From positions 3,472,001 to 3,536,000 of the forward strand of contig JAQFVV010012420.1 in assembly GCA_028023455.1 (NCBI GenBank): a stretch of 64,000 bases of DNA, in the 5' to 3' direction. This document shows, piece after piece, positions 50,390 to 63,354 of the stretch (its first letter is position 1; each line of letters opens with the position of its first letter). Source of the stretch: Epiperipatus broadwayi (Eukaryota; Onychophora; Udeonychophora; Euonychophora; Peripatidae). Made by a program: the position numbers and the translations under genes. The notes below the pieces were generated by a model. That model was not told where the DNA came from. It ran no database searches and was given only the letters and a program-made list of their open reading frames with translations.

Positions 50390-51640
50390 TAACTCCCTGC
50401 TTATTATTGAAATGGAAAGGACTGAGAAAATGTGGTCTAAAAATATCTGTCTCTTACAGGCTGAATAAGTAGTGGTGGCTGGCAGATTACTTATTAAAGT
50501 TATATTAATAATAACAGCATTAATAGTGGTAAATATAGACACAAGGTTACTTGATAGAAACTCTTCATCATTGGTGGTTAAGAAACTATCAAACTTGGAA
50601 GATCTATATAGTTATTTTTAATGATACTCATTTTCCAAATGAAGGAATTTTGATAAAACAGATAGATGGTTATAAGTATTTTGTAAGGGCAGATCAATAA
50701 AATTGTATGGCCTTCTTGGAGATTTTAATGCACATATTGGTGCATATAGTAGACATTCCAAAAATTGAAGATAAAAAATATTAATGGCATAAACTTAAAT
50801 GGAATATTGTTTTTACATTTTTATACAACACATGAATCGACTATCTACATCATGCTCAAAACAATGGCATTCAATTAATTATATTGTAGCTAGGGATAGA
50901 ATATATGAGAAATTCTTGTTATGTGAGCAATTTCAACTGCAGATTGTAACATGAATCATAGATTAATGTACTCCAAGATTAAAATAATAGTTGCATTAAA
51001 TTGCTAAATTGGATTTTGAAGATATATTATTGAGTCATAAAATTTTCTTAACAAATGTGTTATAGGTATAAAGTAAATCTGTTCTTGGTTTTACTAAAAA
51101 AAAGCAACCATACTGGTAATAATGATCTTGCTATTTGTGACTTGATTTAAAAGGAATGTGGCATTATTTTGTTTGGCAAAATAATAAATTGAGTATGGAG
51201 TTTCATATAGAGATTTAAAGGCAGAAGTTTAATCTTTGATAAGTAGGCTTTAAAATGCTTGTTGGATTAAAACTGCAAAAGAGATACATACAATGAAGAT
51301 TATTATTCTTTTAGGTTTTTTTTTTGATGGATTGAAAGCAACATGCAGACTTGGAAAATAGTATTGTATAACTATTAAATGTATTAATGACACTCTTTTC
51401 CAGTGACGGATATTTGTGTTTTCATCATTTTTTGACTATTGATACAAGAATTGAGATAAGGACCTTTAATGATATATTTATTTATTTAATTTACATTTGG
51501 ACTAAGATATTCAACTGAGTGAAGTCAAAACAACTCTTTTTAATCTTAAAAATGAAAAAGCTGCAGATCTTGATGAAATATCTGGAGAAAATTTGAAAAA
51601 TCATAATAATATGTTAGCTTCAAAAATATTAGAATTTTTG
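50390..51640 (+). pseudogene. LINE (non-LTR retrotransposon) relic
   Basis: Two diagnostic pieces lie in the right order on the plus strand. About 50708-50740 encodes LLGDFNAHIGAYSR, the GDFNA motif of the APE-type endonuclease of LINEs. About 51520-51605 encodes EVKTTLFNLKNEKAADLDEI, matching the AL..LK.GKA.GPDGI block at the start of LINE reverse transcriptases. Between them, about 50880-50950 (VARDRIYEKFLLCEQ) fits the end of the endonuclease domain. Stops and frameshifts abound and the RT core is missing, so it is a 3'-truncated old fragment. RTE-like is my best guess for the clade; Jockey or CR1 types are possible. Confidence 0.7.
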
Positions 51641-54600
51641 GAATATATAGAGAAATTGTGCTACTTAATCTTAAGGATTATTATGGATATCATCATTATC
51701 TATTACAGCAAAGATACTTTCTAGGATTTTATTCAATAATTACTTCCAGCCATAGATGAATAATAATTCTATATTTTTTAGAAAATATTAAAATATAAAT
51801 TGCTTGATAATGACCATAATTTCATAGTTGAAATATAAGACTGAATATATATTAAATAAATTTTTAAAGAAAATGATTTTGTAATTTTATACACTTATTA
51901 AAATCAATTGTATATTATTGCCTGATGTAACTTAATGTATTATTGAGTTTCTTTTTGAACAAAGTCTAAAGTTTGTATGCACAGACCATATGCTGAGAAA
52001 ATCTGTTCATTAATTTAAACATTCATTCTTTCTAAAATCATTATATAGTATAATAAACTCATCGCTTTCTTGGTCATTATTTAATTATTTTCCAGCACTT
52101 ATTTGTCATTTTTTCTCTCGTGAACTACTTTAATAAAGGCTTATTTTATTTGTTCCACTAGTCTATCTTTATATTTCTTATTTTTATTATAAAGACTTAA
52201 AAAGAAAATCATAAAATCCTTAGTTTCTTTGTTAAATTTATTCTTTAAATTTCTCTCACTTTCTATGCAATTTATCTGGATCCTCTTTAACACTCTTTAA
52301 TTCCAAAAATAAATCTTTAATATTTCTCCCATTTCTATACAGATTAATCTATTATCCAAATTCTAAGTTCATTTTTATCTTTTTTCTTTCATATCTACTA
52401 CTCCTGCCTTTGCATTAAATTATAAACTCCTAGTGTTATCATACATTCTTTCCAGTGTTATATATTTTTTTATTCTTATATAATTGCAAAGAAATTTTTT
52501 ATTGACATTCACTTTTCATAGCTTTTATTTTTTTAAAAAAACTTATTTAAGTATTTGATTTTTCCATACTTCATAATAACATATTCTCTACACATTCCTT
52601 TTGTTGTATAAATGCATAGAAATAAATGACTTATCAATGAATTTTGCATATTATGAAACTTTTTTAATTAACATTCTTTATATTCTCTCAAGCCAGTTAA
52701 AAACTAATTTTAACACTTTATTTTCATTTATGTATTAAAATCTAAACATTTAAAATTTACTTTTAAGTTCTTCCTTAAAAAAAGAAATCATTTCATTTCC
52801 TTTTAAATAACTTTATTTTTGCTATCCATAATTCACTATCCAATGCTTATCCATCTATTTCTTTTTTTGGATTTTAACTACAACTTTCTTAGTTTTTATA
52901 CTAATATGATATGCATCATTTCCAAGTGTTCAAACAAATATTGTCACTCCTTTTCAAATTGTGTTACATACAAGATATTTATTATATGAGAAATGTCAAA
53001 TTTTTAATCAATGTCATTCAATTTTTTTTCATTTTCTTTCTTAAATCTAATCCCATCTATTTGTATAAGTTCTTTTTCACGTTAACAAATTATTTCTATA
53101 TTTATACTACTCCACTTCTTCGAGACAAATTTCTTTTATTTTCCATTCATCAGTTTTTACTCTTCTCATTGAATGCTATTAATATCTTAGATTTTTTGTA
53201 CTATAGATATATACTGGTAGTTATAAAATTTCACTATCTATTTTGATTAAAGAAATTTTTTTAAATTAAAGTTTGTGTAACGTGATAAAGATCCTACAAC
53301 ATTTTTTAAAGGATAAGGTAAATTGAAAAGAGTCATTAATTTCTTTTGAATCCAGATAGGGGAAACTTATTTTTAATTATTGTTTTAAATTCCAGCCTGA
53401 TTATAAAAAGATTGGGAAAAAAATTTGAGAGGAGTTTTTTAGTTACAGAGATTTACTATGAAGTTATAACTGAAGACAAGGGAGTGCAACTCCAGCTACT
53501 TCTAGCAGTTCACTACAGTAGAGTTTGAATTCATATGGAAGTAAAGGGCCTGCTTTTCTGTGTTTTCCTTTGTTCATATTGTGGATTAGATAGCTGACTT
53601 GCCTGAAGTCCATCAAATGATAGATACTAAATGGAAATGATTGAATTCCAGAAATTACCTAGATTATACCTTTCCTGAAGATGTTTTCAATGAGCCAGTC
53701 TATTGTTTAGAAGGGACCAGCTTTCTCAGAGTCCATCAGCTTGCTGAAAAATTAGTTTATATGTATACTGTTTTATTATATAAGCACAGATAAAGGTACT
53801 GCATCATATGTGTATAAAGTATAGCTTTATTTTAAATAATTTCTTTAGCAAATGACAGTTGTATTTTTTAAATTATAATATTTTTTTCAAGTAAATAATA
53901 TTCAACAAAAAAAATAAGATGCATTTCCAATATATTTTATTAAAAAAATCAAACTCCAATAATCTTTCCAGATTAGGAAATAAAAGAACTTCCTGGAGTA
54001 TTGCTTTTAAATGATGTTTATAATTAATAAAAAGTAATCTGTTTAAAAAAAAAACTTGTGAAAGATTGTCAAAGAATTATTACTTTTTTTTTTTTTTAGA
54101 AAAAATAAAAAATTTTTAAAAAGAAAAAGAAAAACTTTTTAATAGCTTTAATTCATGTCATCTATATTTTATGTTTACACATATCATATGGGTGCATTTA
54201 TGTGAAAAATATATTTTTAATAAGTTATTTTGACAAATTAAAATATATGATGTGTGTGCACGCATTTCCATGGGTACCCACATATATATGTGAAAACAAT
54301 CATTATTTGTTACTAAAATGTGATAACTTATTTTTTTTATTATCTGACAATTTCCATATGTCATGGCACATCTGTGTGCTTATATAGATGCATGTCAGTT
54401 AGACATGTTAAAATTAATATATTTTCTATTATTTGACAATTCAAATATGTTCATAAATTCTGCCACTTGTCTGTGCTTATATATGTGTTTCATATAAACC
54501 TATTAAAACATTTGTAAATTACAATGTAATAGATTTATTTTTGTATTCATTAAAATCAGAAGGCTTAATTTATATGTATAGCCATATTCTACAGACCTTA

Positions 54601-54789
54601 ATTTCATTTTAATTGTTATTAATAAATTGATATTTCATTGTTAAAGTTATTCCCGTGAATTTACTCAGTCCTAAATAGTTTTAGAATATTATATGTTCGA
54701 ATTAGAACTTTTGTTCCTGAGCTAGATTTGTGCATAACAGTTTGTTATATAAAAGGGGTTTATATTTAGTGTTTTTGGACATCCAGTTG
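51641..54789. other. AT-rich intron stretch, T/C-skewed in its first half
   Basis: From about 52050 to 53220 the plus strand is strongly T/C-rich, as in 7150-7560 and 25100-25800, which may reflect the reverse of old Lys/Glu-rich ORFs. The less AT-rich part at about 53350-53760 has an open 60-codon frame without known similarity. Confidence 0.4.
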
Positions 54790-55339
54790 ATGATTCTGGA
54801 TTGGCACAAAGGGATTATCCTTTAAACTCCATGCACTACATTTTATTTAATTTAGTATTTTTTAAGAATTAAGTTTATTATTGGCTAGTACATCAGATAC
54901 TAAGTGACCAGAGCATTGATGATGATCAGATTGTTTTAGTGTCCCAGCATTATTTTTTAATTATTTTTTTGTGGATCAGCACTTAAATTCGTGCATCCAA
55001 ATTAATGTTTAATAATCTGCCCCAAGTTGGCAAGGGCTAAATAATTAGCCTGATCTATAGTTGACTCATTTCAAATCCAGTTACAAGATCGACTGTTGAT
55101 TTTCTTTTATTGTTGGTCATTCATGATGATGAATGATTATTGCCTTTGTGCAATGCTGGTGAACTTATAGTAACTTGTAGTACTTATTGTTAATTCTGTG
55201 CTGATCTCACATGCTCATTCCTTTCATTATGTCGGGCTCATGTCTCATATGCATGCTCATTCCTTCACTTTTAATTTTATATTAATTTAGGGTTGATAAT
55301 GATGATTTTTCATCACTCTAGATTCTCCATACCATTACA
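54790..55339 (+). mobile_element. Solo LTR, second copy of the 15.2-kb family
   Basis: A plus-strand counterpart of the repeat at 15163-15860, with shared blocks around CATGCACTACATTTT, ACTAAGTGACCAGAGCATTG, CATCCAAATTAATGTT and GGTCATTCATGATGATGAATG. It ends TACCATTACA at 55339, matching the CCATTACA terminus. No gag sequence follows, so it appears to be a solo LTR or a rearranged copy. The start is approximate. Confidence 0.6.
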
Positions 55340-55349
55340 ATAAGGATAT

Positions 55350-55520
55350 ATATTGTCACCTCAACTTTCTCCGCGCACTTTTTACTTAGTTAATCTCAAT
55401 AAACTCTCATTTATTTCAAATAGCTAGTCAATTGAATTTTATACTTTAGGATCAAATAGATACCGGGGGCGCCAAATTGCAGCTGTAAATTGTAATGCCC
55501 ACTGGAGATCATCATCATTA
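55350..55520 (+). other. Possible second LTR junction
   Basis: The segment has AATAAACTCTCATTT, a potential polyadenylation signal. At about 55463 a GC-rich tract ACCGGGGGCGCCAAATTG is followed by TGTAATGCCC at about 55491. TGTAATG is also the start of the LTR family at 15163, 18220 and (reverse) 55339. It may be a retroelement junction such as a purine tract plus LTR start. Confidence 0.35.
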
Positions 55521-55572
55521 GTCAATTTAGGACTATAGGAGATACTGGAGAAAGTAATTAAATTGTCTCTCA

Positions 55573-55573
55573 A

Positions 55574-55616
<43 letters not shown>
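55573..55616 (+). repeat. (AAT)n microsatellite
   Basis: About fourteen AAT/ATA units followed by an A run. Confidence 0.95.
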
Positions 55617-55628
<12 letters not shown>

Positions 55629-58615
55629 CATTCAATCTATGTGGTCTGAATTTCAAACCTAGCATTAGTCATGCAAATATTTCATTATAAATTTATTATA
55701 AAATCTATAATAATGAGACAACTTTCTTCCACAACTTTATTATAAATATCTGATCCCGAGTGGTACTACAGAAAATATTGTATACAGTTCTCATTTATGT
55801 CTGACTGGAAATAACTCAGTAATTAATGCAGAGAACTCATAATCTATGTTCATAATATAAAATCATTATTTAATTTAGTACCAAATAAAATTTATCACAA
55901 ATAAATCCTTCCCATTTAATCCCATTACTTTATTTTTCGTTCTCAGCATTTATCACTTTCAATAGCTACAATTATATAACACGGAATGTCTGTGTTATGT
56001 TCTCTAATCTGAGAATTCCTAATCTTATTTCGCTAACACACATATATCTTTCGATCAAATATCAATTCATGATCCCTATTTTCATAATAGTAGAATAATT
56101 TATTATAGTATAATAATGTTGTTATAATAAGCTACTTGACTTCCAAACTAGCTCTTAGACTAATAATTGAACTACTCTTTCTCAAGGTCTAGATCTGTCA
56201 AGAGGTGGCCACATAAGTGATTACACTGTAATGGATATGATCCCATATATGCTAAATAAATTTTAATACAAGTTTAATAATGGGAATCCCTCTAAACACC
56301 GAGAGCAGGAAAGGGATTTTATGTCTGCTCCCAATATTCACAACATTACAATGAATCAAAAGATTAAATTTGTTAAACTTAACTCAACTATTCCCTGTCA
56401 TTTTATTCTGTTATTTCTAATTTATTCTTAATTAATAACCTTAGTAATTTTACTTTGCTAAAGTAAACTATGGAAGTAAACCATGGACATCAATCAGACA
56501 AATCAATCAAAATTTACTTATGAAATCAACGTACGGAAATAATTCATAAAATCAGATTATGCAAATTAATTATAACAATAAATTGTGTGAAAATGAAGTC
56601 TATAAAATGACTTATATAAAATGAATTATATTAATCGAATATAGAAATATTCAAGACAAAATTGATACTGTAAATCAATCATGGAAATAAATTATTAATA
56701 TCAAATTAACTATGTGAATCGAATATGGAAACAATATGATAATGACTACTGCAAATCGATCTTGGAAATAAAGTATCATTATAAAATAAATAATTAAATT
56801 TAAATATAAACTAATATTACCTTAAACATAGGTGCTGGATATATAGATTCTGGAGATATTTGAAACACCAAAACACAAAACACAATATAATCTTATAACG
56901 ATAATAAAATTTTATTACATGAAATAATAATGATAAAGCTTAAAATAAAATAAAAAAACACACTAAATTATAATATTGTTACACAAATATATGCTTCTGA
57001 TCTATTCAGGACTATTATTCAAATACATGTTTGAGTTAACTAATTTCTTGGATGACTCACTTCTGGTTTTGACCCATTCATTTATTAAATAAATAATTAA
57101 TAATAATAATAAATACAAACGCTGGAAACAGAATTCCGTATATTTTTAGCTTTAAGAAAACTTATCTTGAAAGAGAAGAAAACCTACAAATTTCTACTTC
57201 CCCCTCCTTTTATTGTAAACATTGTCTATTGGACTATTCCAAAATAGTATATTCGTTTCAATTATTCTAACTAGCAATGTGAAGTAATCTTAAATTTCTA
57301 AATCATTTTATCAAGTAATAATTTTCACATTTCCAATGAAGAAGGATTATATGTCACAAAATTACCCTACTAATTTTGCAAACGGGTTTAAATTCAAAAC
57401 CCACACTTTTACATTCATGCTTGTCAGATCTTTACGCTTTGACTGTATATATCTTAATTAGTCAGTATGTCTGCTCAGCTTGACGACCTCAATTTATCAT
57501 CATTCAAAAAAAAAAATCAATACAGATCGGTTAGTTTCTTAATTAAAATCTTTGTCATTCTTCATCATACATATACATCTGACTGAATCCTTATCCTTTC
57601 CGGGCAATGTTGTTCTGTCCCATGTAAGAAAACTCTCTTCATATTACACATCACCATGCAGTGTCTATAACGTGCACACAGCCACATCTTGATAAGGGAA
57701 ATAACAAAACAACAACATCAACTTCAAACTTAAACTATTTGCTTGAGCCAGGGAGAGATCTTTCCTAAGATCCAGAATTGTGTAAAGAGCTTCTCTTAGA
57801 CACCTATTCCCTATATTGGCTTGCAACATTTTCTATACTTAAACAGTAACTTTACTAATAATTCCCTATCTTAACAAATAAATGGAGAGAAACTTAGTCC
57901 TCCAACTGCCATGGTATCTAAATTAGGAGACAGCTATTTCCCATCTATTGGGTGGTAGGATTACTTTACATTAGTAATGACAAGCATTTATAGCTTTAAA
58001 TATGCCCACACATACATCGATTCCAGCCTAGATAAATGACAAGACTAACCAGATCCCAAATCAATACATATATGAATTATTTCAATTTTAACCAGTCAAG
58101 CCAACAACATACCCAATATCTATATCAATAACAGATCAACACTCACAGCATAATAATGGGTTTTATGACCATCCTCTCATTCTTCATATCTACTATTAAG
58201 CACAAATTAAAATTTTGTTAAGAATAATAAAATATTTATATCATTTCTCTCTTTACTTTTAAGTCTAAATTTACGTGAGCATCTATACTTAAATGGTATC
58301 AAAATCATTTTCCTTTCTTTCCTTCACACATTTTAAACAGAAACAAAATATTAAATTAAATAATCTAGTGATCAGAGTGTGACATAGCATATAAACAAAA
58401 TGAAATATAATAATAATAAAATAATAGAAAACAAAACAAATGACATATTATATAAACGAAATAAAATAAAGAATAAATATCAACATTACAGATAGTCTCT
58501 TTAAATTTCTTTTCCTTCCACTGTCCATTAATCAATATATTTAGTTCATTTCACTTGAGATAGCTATACAATGGCACGTCAGACAGTTATTTTAATTAAA
58601 TGTGTATAGAACGCA
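55617..58615. other. AT-rich stretch with degenerate tandem sequence
   Basis: At about 56460-56830 there is a loosely repeating pattern (AATCAATCATGGAAATAAAT, AATCGAATATGGAAACAATA and variants). At about 56275-56350 a GC-richer word group (CACCGAGAGCAGGAAAGGGA) is followed by CATTACAATG, which may be an LTR edge. Nothing could be assigned with confidence. Confidence 0.4.
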
Positions 58616-58715
58616 CAGATAGTAATTTGAATCAAGTTAAATCAAAATTGTAGATAGTTATTTAAATCAAATTTGTAGATAGTTATTTTAAATCAGAATG
58701 TAGATATAGGATAGT
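58616..58715 (+). repeat. Short tandem array, about 25-bp units
   Basis: Three to four copies of AGATAGTTATTTAAATCAAAT / TTGT-like units, diverging at both edges. Confidence 0.7.
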
Positions 58716-60301
58716 TAATAAATTTTTAAAAAGTTCTGTTGTTTACCTTCCAGTTGAGTTCTTCCTAGGTTTGAATTCACTTTGTTCTCCGTTCCTTTTC
58801 CTTTCCATTTAAAGGTCCAAATTATAGGCAATAAGCAGTTTGTGATTACTAACATGAATTAACTCTTTTTTTTCTTTTTTTTTAAAAACATTACAGAAGA
58901 CTGTAGTTCTTTAAACGAATTTTGAAGAGCCATATAATTATTATAATCTGAATTGGTCTTTTAATTTGATAAAAGAAATTTGACAATTCTCTCCTTGCAT
59001 GAAATTTTATAAGCAGACCGGATGAATTGTGACATTCAACAGAAAATATCTTATCAAAAGTTGACTTCTTCATGATTAATTTTGAGAAAAAGAGATATGC
59101 ACCATTCAGGGATGAATTAGAAATTCATATTTTGGTCTACTATACAACTTAACTTCATTATCAAATTCTGAGGAAAAAATTTAAAAACTTGGAGAAAAAA
59201 AAAATATACCTTTAGATATTAATTTTTAGTTAGTTAGCTCAGTTCTCAATCAGCAAAAGTTTTTCTTTTTTTCTTTTCTTCCCAGTTTTTATAGGATAAA
59301 AAAGAAAAAAGAAACAGATATTCCCCCCCCCTTTCTTTATTGTCTTTAAGTCTAATTAAAAAATCCCCACTCAGAATGAACAATAACTCTTTCTAAAAAA
59401 AAATGTTACTTTCCCAATAACTTTGATCTGAAACCAGATCTCCTTAATTAACACATTGATCTTTCCAAAGTGTTAATTTCCTAATAACTTTGTCTGATTT
59501 TAAACCAGATCTCTTTAATTAACATATTGATGACCAGTTTATGAAATTTAGTCAAGGAAATTCTAATTAAAAAATTAAGCCTACTAACAATTTTCTTGTC
59601 AAACAAAGGTTACATTCACTGAATCTAAATAATTTCTTACTTAGATTTACATTTTTAATAATTTAAAAAAAATATTATGTCAGTTTCTTTAAAGGAAAGA
59701 AAAAAAAATCAAACCCATATATCTGTATCACACACACACACACACGCATGTGCAGACCATCAAATAAAAATACTGATTATCCAGATTATATGAACACAAA
59801 TATCCATCATAATTTCTTATAATTTCGAGCATAAAATCAATTATAATTTCTGATAATCATAAACATAAATATTTACCACAATCTCCTATAACTCCAAACT
59901 TATTCTCTAGAAAGAAACTGTTAACTAAAGCTACTGACAATTGATTCAATCTTACTTCTCATCAACTCTTTAGTAATAGATATTCCATGCAAACACAAAC
60001 TGTCTCTATATATGTTACTTGTGAGCTATATAGCCATTACTTTCCCAAATAAAGCTTAACTTTTCCTTATATATATATAAAAAAAAAATCCCCAATTACT
60101 TCATTTTATTATATTTGGTTTATAGATGGAATAAACCAAAGGGTTACAATATATATGGGTGTTATTCATAGAGAACCCTCACATAAATTATATTTAATTC
60201 TTAATGAATAAGAAAAATGTTGAATTGATATTTGTTATTTTAAAATAGTTTTTTTTTAATACTACCATAAAGAGAGTCTCAAATTGTTATTTTCTTTTAA
60301 A
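58716..60301. other. AT-rich stretch, one tandem duplication
   Basis: At about 59410-59530 a unit of about 70 bases is duplicated (AATAACTTTG...AACCAGATCTC.TTAATTAACA). A (CA)n run lies at about 59730-59745 and a C9 run at 59323-59331. No gene was seen. Confidence 0.5.
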
Positions 60302-60807
60302 ATATTGATGGTAATACATCGTCTGATCATCCACACCATGCGATGGCACTGTTTCTATTTTAAAGCAAAGAAATATGCTGTTTACAAGGCCGCTCATAGA
60401 TCTTATGGCCTGTAAACTGTTCAAACACTAAGATGTTGAAGTGCACCCTTACCCCAACATCTCTAGCATGTTGAACATTATTAGCGATGAGTGTGCAACA
60501 CTCTATAGACATTACTCTTGACTATTGTACAGCATATGATATGAAGGTTTCCATAGTTTTAATGACGAAAAGTATATTAGAACGGATTTTTTTTTGGTTA
60601 AATTTATTGTAATTTATGTGAGTTAGTAAAAATTGTAACAAATTCTCAAACACCCCTACTTTCGGTCTCAGTGGTCCCAATTCACTAAATGAAGAGTGTA
60701 GATCACAATTCGGCAAAGTTCATGATCAAGTCGCGCACTTTCCGATACTTTTTCGAGATCAAAACACTTAAATGGCAGACGACCATTCGGCGTTGTAGTT
60801 TTTATAT

Positions 60808-61014
60808 CTACCTGCTACAGAAGCAGATGCGGTGGCCTTCTTTCAACCAAAAAAAATATTTTACCCACCCAGAAAAACTATCTTTATGATGGTTTAATGA
60901 AATTAAGGCATTGTCAAACATCTGAAATGGAATGTCAATCGCCTCAATGTCACCGAAAGTGTTCCATTCACTCATGGAATATGGTGTGACGGCTGACAAA
61001 TTGCTTTTTCGCAA
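60808..61014 (-). CDS. Hypothetical small ORF in the 3.5-kb element
   Basis: A 68-codon frame (MRKSNLSAVTPYSMSEWNTF... to CFCSR) in the left part of the transposon on the minus strand. Its composition looks protein-like and unlike the surrounding AT-rich frames, and it contains no obvious domain. Minus-strand pieces further on (60716-60522, with SELGPLRPKVGVFENLLQF) could be a continuation after a frameshift. I do not recognise the protein; a decayed transposase or captured gene piece are both possible. Confidence 0.25.
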   Translation of the reverse strand: MRKSNLSAVTPYSMSEWNTFGDIEAIDIPFQMFDNALISLNHHKDSFSGWVKYFFWLKEGHRICFCSR

Positions 61015-61116
61015 ACGGTACAGCTAATTTATTAATGAAGCCAGGATCAGCTTACAGTGAAGCGTATAATGAAACCTTTTTTTTTAATAAAATAAATGAA
61101 CATTTATTTTTCTTTT

Positions 61117-61185
61117 GCATAACTTGATCAACTCACGCATTTGTAATGCGGGTAGAGGCCTAGAAATACAGAAAACGTTATAATG
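61117..61185 (+). repeat. Internal direct repeat of the 3.5-kb element, copy 1
   Basis: CTTGATCAACTCACGC, a small GC-rich inverted pair (CGCATTTGTAATGCG), GTAGAGGCCTAG and AAACGTT follow in order. The same order of words recurs at 63222-63290. Confidence 0.85.
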
Positions 61186-62295
61186 GCGACCCAACTCGGG
61201 CTTCGATTTAACAACTACAACCTGAGATAAGTTGTAATGATAAAGAACGTTACAACGATGACCCAAAGAAACTCACAGCCGGAAAATAAATAGTAATTTT
61301 TAAAAAAAAATTATAAAAACTAACTAACTAATTAAACCCTGATTATTAAAATATAAAAAATATTTTTTTAATATGACTTCCAGAAAGAAAAAAAAATATG
61401 TATATTTTTTTGATATGTCTAAAAAAACACGATTGTGGCTGATGTAGACATAAGTCACAAGTATTTGACCTGGTAGGCGGTTACTGAAGAGGGGAAAAAC
61501 ATAGCCCCGAGTCCTAGTACGCAGTATATTAACATAAGACCACCTTTATATGCCCATCAGACTATTTCTAGCAGGGATCCCAATAAAGGGGAAGGCGGAC
61601 CAAGTTGCCGCAAGCCTGTAAGACTCAAAACGATGAGCAACGCTCATTAGTGCTTATAACTTGGGCTTCTTATCGTTACTATTACACTTAAGCGGAAAGG
61701 ACACTGATGAATGTTGAAATATTTTCCATTCCCACCGTGTTAGATCTAAAAGTGGGCATTAAAGCAGAACGTCGCTTGTTGAATAAGTCTACGGAATATA
61801 TCAGCACGCTACTGCTCCAAAAAAAAAAAACAACAACAACACGAATATGAATTTAAAAAAAAACTTAAGAATAAAATTAGTGTAAACCCCTATTTTATTC
61901 TCATCTCCTGGCACTGGTGGTATTGTAACGTTTATTTATATACGTTGCAAATATATTGGCATTTGGTAAAAGCTAAAAAATAAAAGTAAATTTAGATTTT
62001 TTTTGATTAATTTTTTTTTAAAAAAAAATAACGTACAATGAAAGTTAAATTATTCTTTCGTTTTTTTATATATAATTAGAAATAAAAGTTAGAATTGGAG
62101 AGAACAAAAGACACAAATTACCAATCTAGATAAGAGAAAGTAAAAATATTTCAACTAATTAAAGATGGCAGAATTATGCTGAAAAAAATAGAGACTTTGT
62201 AACATAAATTTTGTAAAGAATATATAAGATTATCAACGGATATTTTGACAAACAAAAGATATGCGCAGAAGTCAGAAAACTGGGCCTCTAGAGAG

Positions 62296-62303
62296 TATAA
62301 AAG
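62296..62303 (+). promoter_or_regulatory. Candidate TATA box in the 3.5-kb element
   Basis: TATAAAAG lies in a locally GC-richer context, followed 10-20 bases on by ATCAGTTTG, which resembles an arthropod initiator though it is nearer than the usual 30 bases. About 215 bases downstream an ATG at 62512 opens a short frame (MSSIQPRKTMHSYLLLN) ending at a consensus-like splice donor CCG|GTAAGT near 62578. Together these could be a promoter and first coding exon. This is inference. Confidence 0.4.
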
Positions 62304-63221
62304 GCAGAGATCAGTTTGAAGAACGTCTTGGTTTAGCTGATATTCTTTTGTTTGGTTTTGGATTAGAGAATCCAGACCACTCTACGATGAAAAAGTTATT
62401 CATACGAGAGTAGACCGGAGCTTTAGCTGACATCATTACCGATGGACACCAGAGAAGCTTACGCGACTAGCCTATGGAACCAGCACCAAGATCAACTAAT
62501 AATCAAAGGCCATGAGCTCAATTCAACCCCGAAAAACTATGCATAGTTATCTACTACTGAATTCACAAAGCTTACCGGTAAGTTATACTTCATTACTCCT
62601 GATTGTGACCAAATTAAACATTTTCAAAAAATTTCTAAAAGTATGTTTAAACAATTCCGATAGAGATATTAATTTTCTTGTACAAGAGACATTCATTTTT
62701 TTTAAGGAAATTTCTAGAAGAAATTTAGATATGAACAGTAATTGTAAAATTGTTTTTTATTAATTGATTCACGTCTGAGTTGTGTTCTCTCTAATTTACT
62801 TGATAAGTAATTTATTTCAAACATTTTTTATCTATTAGAATAAAAATATTTGTAATACCAATTTTCATTTGTGCGTTATTAATAATAGTTATTATTATCA
62901 TTAAATCTATTAGTAGTTTAATAAGATTTAAAAATGTAATTTACCTTTGCCAATATGTTTGAATAAGCCCAGGAATAATAATCTTAAAAAATTAATTCTC
63001 GTTACGGTATGATGTAATACCGATTAGTTTAAAAGCATTTTTTATTTATTTGTGAAATGTTATATGACGATTTCAGCGAATTCTTAGGAATTCTGGCGCC
63101 CAGATTAAATAAATTAAAAGCTGATTTCGTCACTAGTACAATTCTCAACAATTAATAGGCCGAGTTGATCAGGAAATATAGCTATGTTTTTAGAATAGAA
63201 ATATAACTTTCTTCTTTTTTG

Positions 63222-63290
63222 ACATAGCTTGATCAACTCACGCGCAGTTTATATTAGCGTGTAGAGGCCTAGCAAAACGAAAAACGTTGT
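63222..63290 (+). repeat. Internal direct repeat of the 3.5-kb element, copy 2
   Basis: Same orientation as 61117-61185, about 2.1 kb apart: GCTTGATCAACTCACGCG, GTAGAGGCCTAG, AAAACGTT. The variable centre differs. The paired direct repeats could be short LTR-like ends, a nested insertion or a functional binding module. Confidence 0.85.
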
Positions 63291-63354
63291 GTCAAAATGC
63301 CGTAAGCAATATGACGACAGGTCTTGGAGATGTCTGTCGAGAAAGTTTTGTTTC

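Noticed and set aside
52911-53246. 111-codon open frame
   Set aside because: Its Phe/Leu/Tyr-rich composition is what T-rich DNA gives by chance; no motif or conserved pattern.
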